From CAYMZZ01 sp044463125 (lineage in GTDB: Bacteria > Bacteroidota > Bacteroidia > Chitinophagales > Chitinophagaceae), in assembly GCA_044463125.1 (NCBI GenBank), contig JBIQMS010000003.1:139751-203750 (forward strand): a DNA stretch of 64,000 nucleotides, written 5' to 3'. The stretch's first letter is position 1. Each line of letters begins with the position of its first letter. Below, one piece after another: positions 1 through 8,874 of the stretch. A program made the position numbers and the translations under genes. The notes beneath the pieces were generated by a model. It saw nothing but the letters and a program-made list of their open reading frames with translations. It did not search any database and had not been told where the DNA came from.

Positions 1-2038
1 CTTCGGCGGCGCTATCCGGATAGCCAAAGCCATGGCAGTTGGCAAAAAACTTTTGTTTCAACTGCGGCATATTGCTTTTGGATCGGTATTTAAAACTGGT
101 GGCCCTGCGCAGCATATCCGCTTCGGCCATATCGAGACCCGCCCAGTGGTGTGCTACCTTAATCACGTCTTCCTGGTACACCATTACCCCATAGGTTTCG
201 CGCAGCAAGGGCTCCAGCCCTTCGTGCGGGTATTGGATACGCGCGGGATCGTGAAAGCGGCGGATATATTCCGACATCATACCACTGCGGCCCACACCTG
301 GCCGAATGATGGAGCTGGCAGCTACCAAAGTGAGATAATCCTCGCAATGCAGTTTTTTCAACACATGCCGCATAGCCGGCGATTCAATATAAAAACAACC
401 GATGGTATTGGCATCGCGGATATGCGCACGCACTTTTTCATCTTTTTTGAAACGGGCCACATCGTGGATATTGATGTCTGTTTTTTTGTTTTCCCGGATC
501 AGCCGCAGGCTGTCGCGGATATGGCCCAGGCCACGCTGGCTGAGAATATCCAGCTTGTAAAGCCCAATGTCGTCGGCAACAAACATATCGATCTGTGTGG
601 TAGGAAAGCCCTTGGGAGGCATGTGCACGGCGGTATAGTCGGTTATGGGCTTTTCGCTAATGAGCATACCACCTGGATGAATGCTGAGATGGTCGGGAAA
701 ATCCTGCATCAACCGGCCATATTGCAGAATGGCTTTGCGAATGGGGTCTTCGCTGTTGCGTTTCTCAAAGTTGGCGCCCCTTGATTCACCGTTATAATGC
801 CCGCGTTCGGCCAGGCCATCGATTTCCGATTTGGGCAAACCAAAAACCTTACCCAGTTCCCGCACAATGGCATTGTACTGAAATGTAGCATACATACCAA
901 GCAGGGCCACCTGCTCGCGGCCATAGCGCTTGAAAACATAATCAATCACATCGTCGCGGTCGGTCCAACTGAAGTCGATATCAAAATCGGGCGGACTGGT
1001 ACGATGCGGGTTTAGAAACCGCTCGAAGTACAGGTCCAGCTCAATCGGATCCACATCAGTGATCTGCAGGCAATATGCAACCAGGGAGTTAGCACCACTG
1101 CCCCGGCCCACATGATAATATCCCTTGTTTTGTGCGTAGCGGATAATATCCCATGTAATAAGAAAGTAGGCATTGAATCCAAGTTGGTGTATGATGTCAA
1201 GTTCTTTTTCCAATCGGGTGAGCGCCTGCCGGTAGCGGCTGCCATAGCGCATCATTAATCCGTCGCGCGCCAGCTTGCCCAGCAGTATGCGATCATCTTC
1301 CATGGAAGCGCTATAGGTTTTTTTGTTCTTGTCTTTTCCAAAATCCATCTCAATATGGCAGGCATCCATAAGGCGATAAGTGTTGGTAACAACAAAGGGG
1401 TATTGCTGAAATGCCTGTAAGAGTTCAGAAGGGGAACGAAAATATTCCAGCGGAGAGCAACAATTGTCGGCCGGCAGCTTCGACAACAAACTATTTTCAT
1501 CAATCGCGCGCAGCAGGCGGTGCAGGTTATGATAACCTTTGTTTTGCACCGTTACGGGTTGGCGGATCACAAATTTTTCCTGCCAGCGGCTTTCCAATCC
1601 GAATAAGCGTGTGGTTTCGGTAGGAAGCAGGCCGATGAATTCGTTGGGAAATAAATCTTCCGGCTTTTTACCCTGCCAGGGATAAATCACAAAACCATCC
1701 CAACTGTTGTCGAAAAAAATATGGTCTTCCGCTCGGAGCGGGAAATCGGTATGGCTGAGCAGGTGTTTGGAAAGAAAGCGGTTGATCCAGGCAAAGCCCT
1801 GGTTATTGCAGGCCAGGAGCAGATAGAGCAGGCGATTGCCGTTGCGAATCTCCGCGCCAAGTATGGGCTTTATCTTTTCGCGACGGCAATACTGAACAAA
1901 ATCCCAGGCATCGCAGGTATTGTTGATATTGGTGAGCGCCAGCGAAGTAATCCCATGGTTTACAGCAGCTTTAACCAACTCCTCGGTCCCAAAAGTGCCA
2001 TAGCGAAAGCTATAATTTGTTTTACAATTGATGTACAT
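1..2038 (-). CDS. dnaE: DNA polymerase III alpha subunit, DnaE type (3' part outside window)
   Basis: Catalytic DNA polymerase of the C family. One minus-strand frame stays open from ATG at 2038 to the left edge, giving about 679 residues. The N-terminus (MYINCKTNYSFRYGTFGTEE) is the PHP domain. Around residue 310 lies GRGSGANS, and around 350-355 PPDFDIDF carries the catalytic aspartates of the palm. At the edge the frame reads CHGFGYPDSAAE, like the conserved helix-hairpin segment of DnaE2-type enzymes. The palm lies nearer the N-terminus than in E. coli DnaE, so this is a short version. Whether it is the replicative or a damage-inducible copy cannot be told here; no imuA or imuB is visible on the upstream side. 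Confidence 0.93.
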   Translation of the reverse strand, partial: MYINCKTNYSFRYGTFGTEELVKAAVNHGITSLALTNINNTCDAWDFVQYCRREKIKPILGAEIRNGNRLLYLLLACNNQGFAWINRFLSKHLLSHTDFPLRAEDHIFFDNSWDGFVIYPWQGKKPEDLFPNEFIGLLPTETTRLFGLESRWQEKFVIRQPVTVQNKGYHNLHRLLRAIDENSLLSKLPADNCCSPLEYFRSPSELLQAFQQYPFVVTNTYRLMDACHIEMDFGKDKNKKTYSASMEDDRILLGKLARDGLMMRYGSRYRQALTRLEKELDIIHQLGFNAYFLITWDIIRYAQNKGYYHVGRGSGANSLVAYCLQITDVDPIELDLYFERFLNPHRTSPPDFDIDFSWTDRDDVIDYVFKRYGREQVALLGMYATFQYNAIVRELGKVFGLPKSEIDGLAERGHYNGESRGANFEKRNSEDPIRKAILQYGRLMQDFPDHLSIHPGGMLISEKPITDYTAVHMPPKGFPTTQIDMFVADDIGLYKLDILSQRGLGHIRDSLRLIRENKKTDINIHDVARFKKDEKVRAHIRDANTIGCFYIESPAMRHVLKKLHCEDYLTLVAASSIIRPGVGRSGMMSEYIRRFHDPARIQYPHEGLEPLLRETYGVMVYQEDVIKVAHHWAGLDMAEADMLRRATSFKYRSKSNMPQLKQKFFANCHGFGYPDSAAE

Positions 2039-2103
2039 ATGCCCCGGTTGAGAAGGAGCAAATTACTATAAATTTTAGTATTATCCTGCTAAATAAATTA
2101 GTT

Positions 2104-2432
2104 TTAAGTAATAAGTTTTAAGTTGTAAGTGGGGAGTAGAAAGTAGTGAGTAGGGAGTAGAAAGTAGGAATTTAAGGAATAGTATCTGCGAAAATCTGCG
2201 TATAAAATCTGCGCAAATCTGCGGGAAATCGCTCCTGCACTTTGAAGATGCTGTGGATCCGGAAGCATTTCCCGCAGATTTGCGCAGATTTGTTCCGCAG
2301 ATAAACGCAGATATAGGATGCGCAGATTTGTTCCGCAGATCAACGCAGATATATTATGCCGGCAAAAGTGTCAACTTAATTTAAGACGCAACACCAACTT
2401 ACAACTTACTACTTACAACTTTCTACTAACTA
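2104..2432. repeat. Nested inverted heptamer array with 53-bp core
   Basis: Divergent spacer between dnaE and the T9SS gene. The left arm is a 7-bp-period array of the form AAGTnnT / GAGTAGn (2106-2167), followed by ATCTGCG units. The right arm is the reverse complement series: CGCAGAT units to 2350 and ACTTACA-type units at 2395-2432. In the centre is a 53-bp core (2223-2275) that starts GGGAAA and ends TTTCCCGC. The whole could fold as one long hairpin. No gene is visible in this stretch. Confidence 0.85.
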
Positions 2433-2506
2433 AGTGTTTCCCTTATTGATTTCCCGGGTTTTTTCCCCGAGCTTGCCAGCGTTTTCTAAAAAATAAATCC
2501 GAACCT

Positions 2507-4957
2507 ATGCACAAAATCATTACGCATTTCATTGCATTTACGCTCTTTTTCACGTTCTCCACCTTTTCTGTTTATTCACAAACGCCCACCATTTCGGTGA
2601 TGCAGGGTATGCCTACCGGCAATTTTGCCGGAAGGGGCATTGCCTATGGCAATGGAGCTTATGTTGCCATTTTTCAGGATGGAAATATGTATCGTTCTAC
2701 CGATGCGGATTCCTGGACCAAAGTCACGGATCCCAGCCTGCCTGCAGGCGATTTCAGGGGTATCAGCTTTGGAGCCGGTGTATTTGTACTGGTGGGTTAC
2801 GACGGGCTCATCGCCTCATCAACGGATGGCATTAGCTGGACGCAGCGCACTTCATCCACTACCAACCACCTGAATACGGTGGAGTTTCTGAATGGTTCTT
2901 TTTATGCTGTCGGCTATAATCGAACCATTCGTCAGTCGGCTGATGGTATAACCTGGAACAGCATTACGGTAAATGCCGGAATTGGCGCATCTACCGATTA
3001 TTTCAACAGCATAAGCTATGGCAACGGGGTTTATGTTTTTGGAGCCCGTACTTCGGGACATTCCGGAGTACTGATTTATAGGTCCACTACCGCCACCTCT
3101 AATTCATGGAGCTTTCAGAATGTTGTTTTTGGAAGCTTGAACCGCGTTCAATACCTGGGCAACCGCTTTTATATTTTCATGAGCAATACCCATGTGTACA
3201 CTTCTACAGATGGAAGTAGCTGGACCAACAGCACAGCATCCATGCCGGTAACCCTGCCCAATTTGAATGTGCAAACAGTGGGCTCACCCAATCAAACCTT
3301 TCATGGTATTTATGATGGTACCAAATGGTACCTTTTTGGCTCCAGCCAGTATCATGGCGGTTATGGGTCGATATATTCTTCCAACGATGGCATCAACTTC
3401 ACGCTTGAGCCGCGTACAATCTATATAGTAGCGCAGGGTGCTGCATATATCAATGGGAAATATTTCATGTATGGGAATGAAGGCCTGGTAGGGTCTGATG
3501 ACGGTGTGAATTATCGTTATTATGGCGGAAGCTTTTATGGTCTGGCCACCAATGGTTCCGGTACCTGGGCCGCGGCGAGCCCACTGGGCACCATGGGTGT
3601 TATATTTTCTTCGCCCGACTTTGAGGCCTGGACCAGCCAGACCACAAGTTATTTTAATGAACTTTATGCCATCACCTGGGATGGCAGCCGCTTTGTGGCA
3701 GGAGGCAGGAATATTGTGGCTGAATCAGCCGATGGCAGTAGCTGGAGCAGCTTGTCAACGCCCGCTTTTGGCGTTGGCAGCATTATTCATGATGGTACAC
3801 GCTATGTTGCTGCCACCTATGATCCCACTACCTGGGAAGGAACCATTCAGTACTCAGCCGATGGCATCAACTGGACGGCAGCCAACACGGTAGATAATTA
3901 TTATTTCAAAATCCGCCGGGTAAACGGGCAATATTTTGCGATCGGCTATGATAATGCTTCCTGGCTGGGTGTAATTATGCACTCTACTGATGGACTAACC
4001 TGGAACGATGTGACTCCTTCTATCGGTTTCGATGTGGCCTATTATAGTGATGTAACCTATGATGGCACCCGTTACCATTTTTCGGGCTCCGATTACGATA
4101 ACTATGAGTTTTTTACGGTATCAACCACCACTCCGGCCAATTCAGCCAGTTATGGAAATGTGGGAAGGATAACCAGTGCTCCCGGAGCCACCACCCTGGG
4201 TTCTGATTTTGGTGAAACGGTTATTGCTTACAGCAACGGACGTTTTGCGGGTGCTGCATTTGACCTAAACACCTATGAGGCTTTTATGCTTTACTCCACC
4301 GATGGTGTAAACTGGACGGGTGCCGGTACAGGTATCGAAAGCCGGGTGAACGATATTGTAGCCAGCGGTGATCAGTTTCGAATGGTGGGAACCAACGATG
4401 CCAAATTCCTGGTGAATTTCGGTTCTACACTCCCGGTGAGTTTTCGTTCCTTCGATGCTAAGCTGATACAGGGTGATGCAAGGCTTGCCTGGACAACCGC
4501 ATCGGATCAAAACAGTCTCGAGTTCCGCGTGCAGCATAGCCTTGATGGCAGCAACTGGGAAGAACTGGGGCGTGTTGCCGCTGCCGGCAACAGCGACCGT
4601 GATAGGAACTATTCGTTTACGCATCCTGCTCCTGCAGCCGGTGCGCATTATTATCGCCTGCTCCAGGTCGATATAGATGGCCGCCAGCATTACAGCGATG
4701 TACGTCTGCTGCAGGTGATTGGCAACAACGCCTTGCGCTTGTACCCCAATCCTGCTGCCGGTAATGTGCAAATTCAAAGAACCAATACCAACCGCGTATA
4801 TATTTCAGTAGTCAACAGCCAGGGACAAAGAATGTATCAGTCCTGGCATTCCGAAAACCAGGTAACCCTCCCCAGCCAATCATGGCCAGCCGGAATCTAT
4901 AAGATACAGGTGGAAGATAATGGGGTGAGGGAAGTGTTGACGTTGATGAAGAGGTAA
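2507..4957 (+). CDS. Secreted T9SS cargo protein with BNR/YCF48-like repeats
   Basis: 816 residues. A signal peptide at 1-25 ends in VYSQ. The body repeats a motif of the type DGxxWT (DSWTKV, DGISWTQ, DGITWNS, DGSSWTN, DGINWTA) about every 45-55 residues, as in sialidase/BNR-like or YCF48-like beta-propellers. Residues ~645-735 form the usual pre-CTD beta-domain (LPVSFRSFDAKL, LAWTTASDQN, YYRLLQVDIDG). The last ~75 residues are a type A sorting domain (LYPNPAAGNVQI, PAGIYKIQV), so it should be exported by T9SS to the cell surface or medium. The ligand is unknown. The heptamer array begins within two bases of the stop. Confidence 0.88.
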   Translation: MHKIITHFIAFTLFFTFSTFSVYSQTPTISVMQGMPTGNFAGRGIAYGNGAYVAIFQDGNMYRSTDADSWTKVTDPSLPAGDFRGISFGAGVFVLVGYDGLIASSTDGISWTQRTSSTTNHLNTVEFLNGSFYAVGYNRTIRQSADGITWNSITVNAGIGASTDYFNSISYGNGVYVFGARTSGHSGVLIYRSTTATSNSWSFQNVVFGSLNRVQYLGNRFYIFMSNTHVYTSTDGSSWTNSTASMPVTLPNLNVQTVGSPNQTFHGIYDGTKWYLFGSSQYHGGYGSIYSSNDGINFTLEPRTIYIVAQGAAYINGKYFMYGNEGLVGSDDGVNYRYYGGSFYGLATNGSGTWAAASPLGTMGVIFSSPDFEAWTSQTTSYFNELYAITWDGSRFVAGGRNIVAESADGSSWSSLSTPAFGVGSIIHDGTRYVAATYDPTTWEGTIQYSADGINWTAANTVDNYYFKIRRVNGQYFAIGYDNASWLGVIMHSTDGLTWNDVTPSIGFDVAYYSDVTYDGTRYHFSGSDYDNYEFFTVSTTTPANSASYGNVGRITSAPGATTLGSDFGETVIAYSNGRFAGAAFDLNTYEAFMLYSTDGVNWTGAGTGIESRVNDIVASGDQFRMVGTNDAKFLVNFGSTLPVSFRSFDAKLIQGDARLAWTTASDQNSLEFRVQHSLDGSNWEELGRVAAAGNSDRDRNYSFTHPAPAAGAHYYRLLQVDIDGRQHYSDVRLLQVIGNNALRLYPNPAAGNVQIQRTNTNRVYISVVNSQGQRMYQSWHSENQVTLPSQSWPAGIYKIQVEDNGVREVLTLMKR

Positions 4958-4958
4958 G

Positions 4959-5141
4959 TATTACGTTGTACGTTTTACGTTGTACGTAGTACGTATTTTT
5001 TAGGGTTTAAAGTTTAGGGTTTAAGGTTTAAGTAAGGTTGTCAATACACCCACTTAAACCTTAAACCCTAAACTTTAAACCTTAAACCCTAAACTCCCAA
5101 AAACGTATTACGTAAAACGTATAACGTATAACGTAAAACGT
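4959..5141. repeat. Inverted pair of ACGTnnT and TTTArrG heptamer arrays
   Basis: Left arm: five ACGTnnT heptamers, then about five TTTArrG heptamers. After a spacer of about 20 nt the right arm gives the reverse complements in mirror order: CTTAAAC/CCTAAAC units, then ACGTATT/ACGTAAA units to 5141. The potential stem is roughly 75 bp. It starts immediately after the stop of the T9SS gene, so it may act in 3'-end formation. Confidence 0.88.
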
Positions 5142-5197
5142 TTCCCCACTCTTCCCCAATTTGGGGAATTTTCATCTCTGGTTACGGCGCAAATTCA

Positions 5198-5227
5198 TTT
5201 GGCATCTTATTGGCATTAGTATAATTG
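5198..5227 (+). promoter_or_regulatory. Possible Bacteroidota promoter
   Basis: TTTG at 5198-5201, an 18-nt spacer, then TATAATTG at 5220-5227. This has one mismatch to TAnnTTTG and lies about 34 nt before the start of the small membrane protein. Confidence 0.4.
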
Positions 5228-5260
5228 AAACCCGATTTCCTCATCCAAAATCAATCAATT

Positions 5261-5407
5261 ATGCTTTACCTTATTGCCATTATTCTGATCATTGGCTGGT
5301 TGCTGGGATTTTTTGTTTACTCGGCAGGCGCGCTGATTCATATATTACTGGTTATCGCTTTAATCGCCATTTTGCTTCGCGTAATTCGTGGCGATCGGGT
5401 ACTATAG
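5261..5407 (+). CDS. Small two-helix membrane protein, lmo0937/DUF5670-like
   Basis: 48 residues starting MLYLIAIILIIGWLLG. Two hydrophobic helices are separated by a short VYSAGALIH turn, and the protein ends in a basic tail (LLRVIRGDRVL). Size and sequence match the lmo0937 family of tiny membrane proteins of unknown function found across Bacteroidota and Firmicutes. An upstream in-frame ATG at 5225 would add 12 polar residues; the internal ATG gives the family length and is preferred. A promoter-like pair lies just upstream. Confidence 0.75.
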   Translation: MLYLIAIILIIGWLLGFFVYSAGALIHILLVIALIAILLRVIRGDRVL

Positions 5408-5428
5408 CGGGCTTTGTACCTTTGTGGT

Positions 5429-6193
5429 ATGAAGCCGGCCACCATAAAAGCTTTGCTGGATCAAAAGCTGGAAACTTATAACCAGCCTTTTTTTATCAGT
5501 GAAGATCCCATCAGTATTCCCCACCGCTTTACCCGCAAGCAGGATATTGAGATAGCGGCTTTTTTTGCGGCCATCTTTGCGTGGGGGAATCGTACCAGCA
5601 TCATTCGGAAAAGCGCCGAACTGATGTCGAGAATGGATCAGGTACCCTATGAATTTTGTTTGAATGCCGGGGATCCCATCCTGCTGAAGCAATTGGTCGG
5701 TTTTAAGCATCGTACTTTCAACGATACCGATTTATTGTACTTTGTTGAATTTTTTCGATTTCATTACCAGCAAAATGAAAGCCTGGAAACGGCCTTCACG
5801 CAATTTGGTTCCGATATGGAAACCATGCTCACGGGCTTTCATCATTATTTTTTTTCGTTGGAAGATACGCCAGCCCGAACGCGCAAACATATTGCCAGTC
5901 CGCATAAAGGCTCTACCTGTAAGCGACTGAATATGTTTATGCGCTGGATGGTACGCAACGACAACAGGGGTGTTGACTTTGGAATCTGGAAAAACATCAG
6001 CCCTTCGCAATTGATTTGCCCCATCGACCTGCACGTGGCCAGGGTAGCCCGCAAGCTGGGCCTGCTAAAAAGGCCCGCTACGGATTGGCAGGCAGCATTG
6101 GAACTTACCGGAAGGCTGCGCGAAATGGATCCGGATGATCCGGTGAAATACGATTTTGCTCTTTTTGCGCTCGGCGCAGCAGAGAAGCATTAG
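5429..6193 (+). CDS. TIGR02757 (DUF2400) family protein
   Basis: About 254 residues beginning MKPATIKALLDQKLETY. Family signatures are DPISIPHRFTRKQDIEIAAF, AAIFAWGNRTSI near residue 55, FQ-type aromatic helices in the middle and DLHVARVARKLGLL near residue 205. The family is all-helical and its biochemical role is not established. An in-frame ATG at 5414 would add five residues but lies closer to the previous gene; 5429 matches the family start. The gene is convergent with osmC, with 12 nt between stops. Confidence 0.85.
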   Translation: MKPATIKALLDQKLETYNQPFFISEDPISIPHRFTRKQDIEIAAFFAAIFAWGNRTSIIRKSAELMSRMDQVPYEFCLNAGDPILLKQLVGFKHRTFNDTDLLYFVEFFRFHYQQNESLETAFTQFGSDMETMLTGFHHYFFSLEDTPARTRKHIASPHKGSTCKRLNMFMRWMVRNDNRGVDFGIWKNISPSQLICPIDLHVARVARKLGLLKRPATDWQAALELTGRLREMDPDDPVKYDFALFALGAAEKH

Positions 6194-6205
6194 TGTCTTA
6201 TCCTC

Positions 6206-6679
6206 TTATTCCACCAACGATTCCGGCTCGTGCTTCACCGGAAAATTTACCGATGCCGCGATAAAGCAAAGTTCATGCGCCTGGTGGTGCAGGTCATTGG
6301 CTTTTTCCATCATGGAGGCATCACTTACCCATACACGAGGATGCAAAACCACTTCGGTAAATCGTCCGCCACCATTGGCGTTTTCTTCCATTTGGCCGGT
6401 TGCTTCATCTTCATAGCGTGTAACCACTACTTTGTTTACCGCGCACAGATGCAGATAAGTGAGCATATGGCAGGTGGAAAGCGAAGCTACCAGGAACTCT
6501 TCCGGATTGTGCCGGCTGGGGTCGCCACGAAAGGAAGGATCGGATGACCCGGCGATATCCGGCTTGCCTTCTATGGCGATAGTATGGTTCCGATCGTAAT
6601 CGCGATAGCCCGATGTGCCTGTGCCTCTATTGCCCGTCCATTCAATCTTTGCCTTGTAGTTATGTGTTTTCCCCGACAT
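6206..6679 (-). CDS. OsmC family peroxide reductase
   Basis: 157 residues. OsmC/Ohr-fold thiol peroxidase that reduces organic or inorganic peroxides with a pair of cysteines. The first conserved Cys is in SLSTCHMLTYL (~residue 83), the second in HELCFIAASVNFPV (~137). The N-terminal strand segment (KIEWTGNRG, SGYRDYDRNHTIAIEG) and the GDPSRHNPEEFL helix start are typical of the YhfA/OsmC subgroup. A cytosolic stress enzyme, probably monocistronic. Its 5' side faces a 500-bp spacer full of repeats. Confidence 0.9.
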   Translation of the reverse strand: MSGKTHNYKAKIEWTGNRGTGTSGYRDYDRNHTIAIEGKPDIAGSSDPSFRGDPSRHNPEEFLVASLSTCHMLTYLHLCAVNKVVVTRYEDEATGQMEENANGGGRFTEVVLHPRVWVSDASMMEKANDLHHQAHELCFIAASVNFPVKHEPESLVE

Positions 6680-6734
6680 ATTTTTTGCATAAAGCTAAGG
6701 GGAATTTGGTTTGCCGGAGTTCCGTTCATGGAAA

Positions 6735-7112
6735 ACGTGAGGCGCGTGTCCGCCGTGGCGGATGAATCGTGAGGCGTGAGTCGTGAGACGTGAGTCGTGA
6801 GACGTGAATCGTGAGGCGTGAGTCGTGAGTCGTGAGTGGTAAGTAGTAAGTAGTAAGTAGAATAGTGGTAGGTTCTAAGAAATCGCTCTTTCATTACCAA
6901 CACTTTTTATCTGCGTTTATCTGCGTAACAATCTGCGGAAATCTGCGGGGGAAATGCTTCTGCGCTTTAAACAGCCTCAGAGTTCAGGAGAGTTTTCCCG
7001 CAGATTTTCGCAGATTTTTCCCGCAGATTTGCGCAGATTTTTTCTGAAAGGATTTTTCTATTTCGAGCCTACCCACGACCCACGACTCACGACTCACGAT
7101 TCACGCCTCACG
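6735..7112. repeat. Nested inverted arrays: GTGAGnC, AAGTAGT, ATCTGCG, 53-bp core
   Basis: Outer left array of CGTGAGn heptamers (6735-6838), then AAGTAGT heptamers (6838-6860), then ATCTGCG units (6909-6950). The 53-bp core is at 6949-7001. CGCAGAT units (7000-7040) and TCACGAn heptamers (7068-7112) follow as the mirror image. The left array contains a GC-rich insert around 6743-6768 (GGCGGATGAATC) that recurs in inverted orientation at 62165-62212. No gene is visible between osmC and the peptide gene. Confidence 0.88.
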
Positions 7113-7169
7113 CTGGAATTATATAAACTATTCCCATCAGGATATAAACGGCGACCTACCATCTGCCGC

Positions 7170-7177
7170 TAGCTTTG
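7170..7177 (+). promoter_or_regulatory. -7 element of the peptide gene
   Basis: TAGCTTTG is an exact TAnnTTTG box. Transcription would start near 7183, giving a leader of about 24 nt for the cysteine-rich peptide. The -33 element is less clear. Confidence 0.6.
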
Positions 7178-7206
7178 CATTATACAATCATCAAAAAACA
7201 ATTATC

Positions 7207-7314
7207 ATGAAAACAAACATCAAACAGTATCAGCAAAACGAAGGCATCTGTAATTGTGGCGACCAATGCGTAGGTGCAGGTTGTACCTGCGGCTGTAATT
7301 GCAGTTGCGCTTAA
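7207..7314 (+). CDS. 35-residue cysteine-rich peptide, metallothionein-like
   Basis: A very short gene: MKTNIKQYQQNEGI, then a Cys-rich tail with 8 cysteines among the last 21 residues (C15, 17, 21, 26, 28, 30, 32, 34), five of them in a CxCxCxCxC run. No signal peptide and no aromatic core. This pattern is that of a small metal-binding (metallothionein-like) peptide; a modified-peptide precursor is the alternative, but no modification enzyme lies beside it. An exact -7 box lies 30 nt upstream and a strong terminator hairpin starts 8 nt after the stop, so it looks like a dedicated single-gene unit. The family is not recognised. Confidence 0.7.
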   Translation: MKTNIKQYQQNEGICNCGDQCVGAGCTCGCNCSCA

Positions 7315-7321
7315 TATTCCT

Positions 7322-7358
7322 GGCCGGAATGATCGATTTTCCATTCATTCCGGCCTTT
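7322..7358 (+). terminator. Intrinsic terminator of the peptide gene
   Basis: GGCCGGAATGA and TCATTCCGGCC form a perfect 11-bp stem with a 12-nt loop, followed by TTTAT. Confidence 0.8.
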
Positions 7359-7375
7359 ATCTTAAAATATCACCA

Positions 7376-7465
7376 ATGAACCATAACCTTAGCATTGCGC
7401 TCTTACTATTGGCAAGCGCTATTCAAAAAAATTGTTGCCGCAATAGTCATTGTTTATGCCAGTGA
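7376..7465 (+). CDS. Possible 29-residue exported Cys-rich peptide
   Basis: ATG at 7376 opens a 29-codon frame: a hydrophobic segment (MNHNLSIALLLLASAI) followed by QKNCCRNSHCLCQ with four cysteines. It follows the terminator of the preceding Cys-rich peptide by only 18 nt and has no obvious promoter. It could be a small secreted peptide or chance. The signal-like N-terminus and clustered cysteines are the only support. Confidence 0.3.
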   Translation: MNHNLSIALLLLASAIQKNCCRNSHCLCQ

Positions 7466-7497
7466 ATACCCATCTTCAAAATCCGGCTGCAGAAAAC

Positions 7498-7518
7498 TCA
7501 CGACATTCCATGTCGTGA
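7498..7518. repeat. Perfect short inverted repeat
   Basis: TCACGACAT and ATGTCGTGA (9-bp arms, TCC loop), about 100 nt upstream of the lipoprotein start. It may be an operator or an RNA hairpin; no T-run follows. Confidence 0.5.
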
Positions 7519-7617
7519 ATTACACAATTCATACCTCAACACTTTCCCGCTTCCCTTTTCAGTAGGCATTTTGCATTGAAATTTAGTTTTATCAGCTCAA
7601 TGCAAACCAACCTTATC

Positions 7618-8874
7618 ATGAAGAAATTTTCGTTGGCCCTGGCTGCCCTGGCATTACTGCTCGGCCTGGGTTCCTGTTCTAAATCCGACAACCCCGGCAG
7701 CGACTTTGAACCCAATCCCGTAGGTGTGCCCACCAATATCGGTACCGTATTACCCGAAGCAGCCAGCGCTGCTACCATTGGTGCAGGAGGCGGCGTGCTC
7801 ACCAGTACCGATGGACGACTGAGTATTCAGATTCCGGCAGGCGCTTTTACCGAAGACCAGGAGGTGAAGATCCAGGCCATTACGGATGAGAATCCTCTGG
7901 GAAAAGAAAAAGCCTATCGGCTGGAACCACATGATGTGGAATTTCAACAACCCGTAACCCTGGTCTTTCATTACGAGAATGAAGACCATGCGCAATCCAT
8001 GCCCGAAGCGCTGGCCATCGCTTACCAGGATGAGGACCGTATATGGCAGGCAGTAGGGGGAGCCGTTCTCAACAAAAATGAGAAAAGCCTTACAGTTACC
8101 ACTACCCATTTCAGCGACTGGAGCTTTTTTGAAAGCTTTAAGCTGGTGCCTTCCGCCAATACGGTTGCCGTGAACGGAACGGTGCAACTGGAACTTTGGT
8201 CGGCCGTTGATCTCATCGTGCCATTGGTGCCGGGAGAAGAAGCGCCCATAGGCGAGGAGGAAGATATGACTGCGGAATTTATCAAAAAGTGGAATCTGGC
8301 GGGTGCTGGCAACCTCCAATCGAATGGCTCCAAAGCTACTTATAAAGCACCAGGTACCGTTCCCAATGCACCCAATCCGGTTGCCATCAGCGTGGACCTG
8401 GATTTCAAGAACGGAAAGCGGTTATTGGTGGTAACCCATATCCTGATCGTGAACGATGATGGGGAAATTGAAATCTCTGTTGCAGGGGGACCATTCAAGA
8501 AAAAATTCGCTTCCCCGGTGGTGAAGTTGCAGGATAATCTCTATGCTTTTGGCGACAGCGATGGGGATGAAGAAGGAAGCTATGTCTACATCATGTTTGA
8601 AGGAGGAATAGGAGCACATGCCTTCAAGCAACCTACGGCGCAATGGGGTACACACGCACATTATCATATTACAGGCGGCAATGAATACTCCTGCTACTAT
8701 GTGGACAATGTAGAAGGGCTGGTTAGAAGTGGCGGTGGTATCATCATTACCAGCATGGGTGAGGATGATGGATACGTGAAAGGAACTTTTGAAATAAATC
8801 CCGCCGGCTATGGTCCGGAATTGAGGAATACGACGACGGTGAGTGGGAAGTTTAGGGTGAAGAAAGGATGGTAG
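7618..8874 (+). CDS. Lipoprotein with ZU5-like domain
   Basis: About 418 residues. Start chosen at MKKFSLALAALALLLGLGSC, which gives a textbook lipoprotein signal with Cys20; upstream TTG and ATG codons would put the signal inside the protein. Residues ~50-160 resemble a ZU5 domain (GAGGGVLTSTDGRLSIQIPAGAF, VEFQQPVTLVFHYEN). A middle Ig-like part has VPSANTVAVNGTVQLEL, and the C-terminal beta-domain is not recognised. Probably on the outer membrane surface; the ligand is unknown. The downstream array begins at the stop codon. Confidence 0.8.
   Translation: MKKFSLALAALALLLGLGSCSKSDNPGSDFEPNPVGVPTNIGTVLPEAASAATIGAGGGVLTSTDGRLSIQIPAGAFTEDQEVKIQAITDENPLGKEKAYRLEPHDVEFQQPVTLVFHYENEDHAQSMPEALAIAYQDEDRIWQAVGGAVLNKNEKSLTVTTTHFSDWSFFESFKLVPSANTVAVNGTVQLELWSAVDLIVPLVPGEEAPIGEEEDMTAEFIKKWNLAGAGNLQSNGSKATYKAPGTVPNAPNPVAISVDLDFKNGKRLLVVTHILIVNDDGEIEISVAGGPFKKKFASPVVKLQDNLYAFGDSDGDEEGSYVYIMFEGGIGAHAFKQPTAQWGTHAHYHITGGNEYSCYYVDNVEGLVRSGGGIIITSMGEDDGYVKGTFEINPAGYGPELRNTTTVSGKFRVKKGW

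Noticed and set aside
32..784. 250-codon plus-strand frame
   Set aside because: Antisense to the DnaE palm region; the minus frame has the catalytic motifs.
1..2038. Possible disruption of dnaE, since no complete minus frame is bounded inside the window
   Set aside because: One frame is open from the ATG to the edge with all motifs in register; it is only cut by the window.
4265..4777. 170-codon minus-strand frame
   Set aside because: Antisense shadow of the T9SS cargo gene, no family features.
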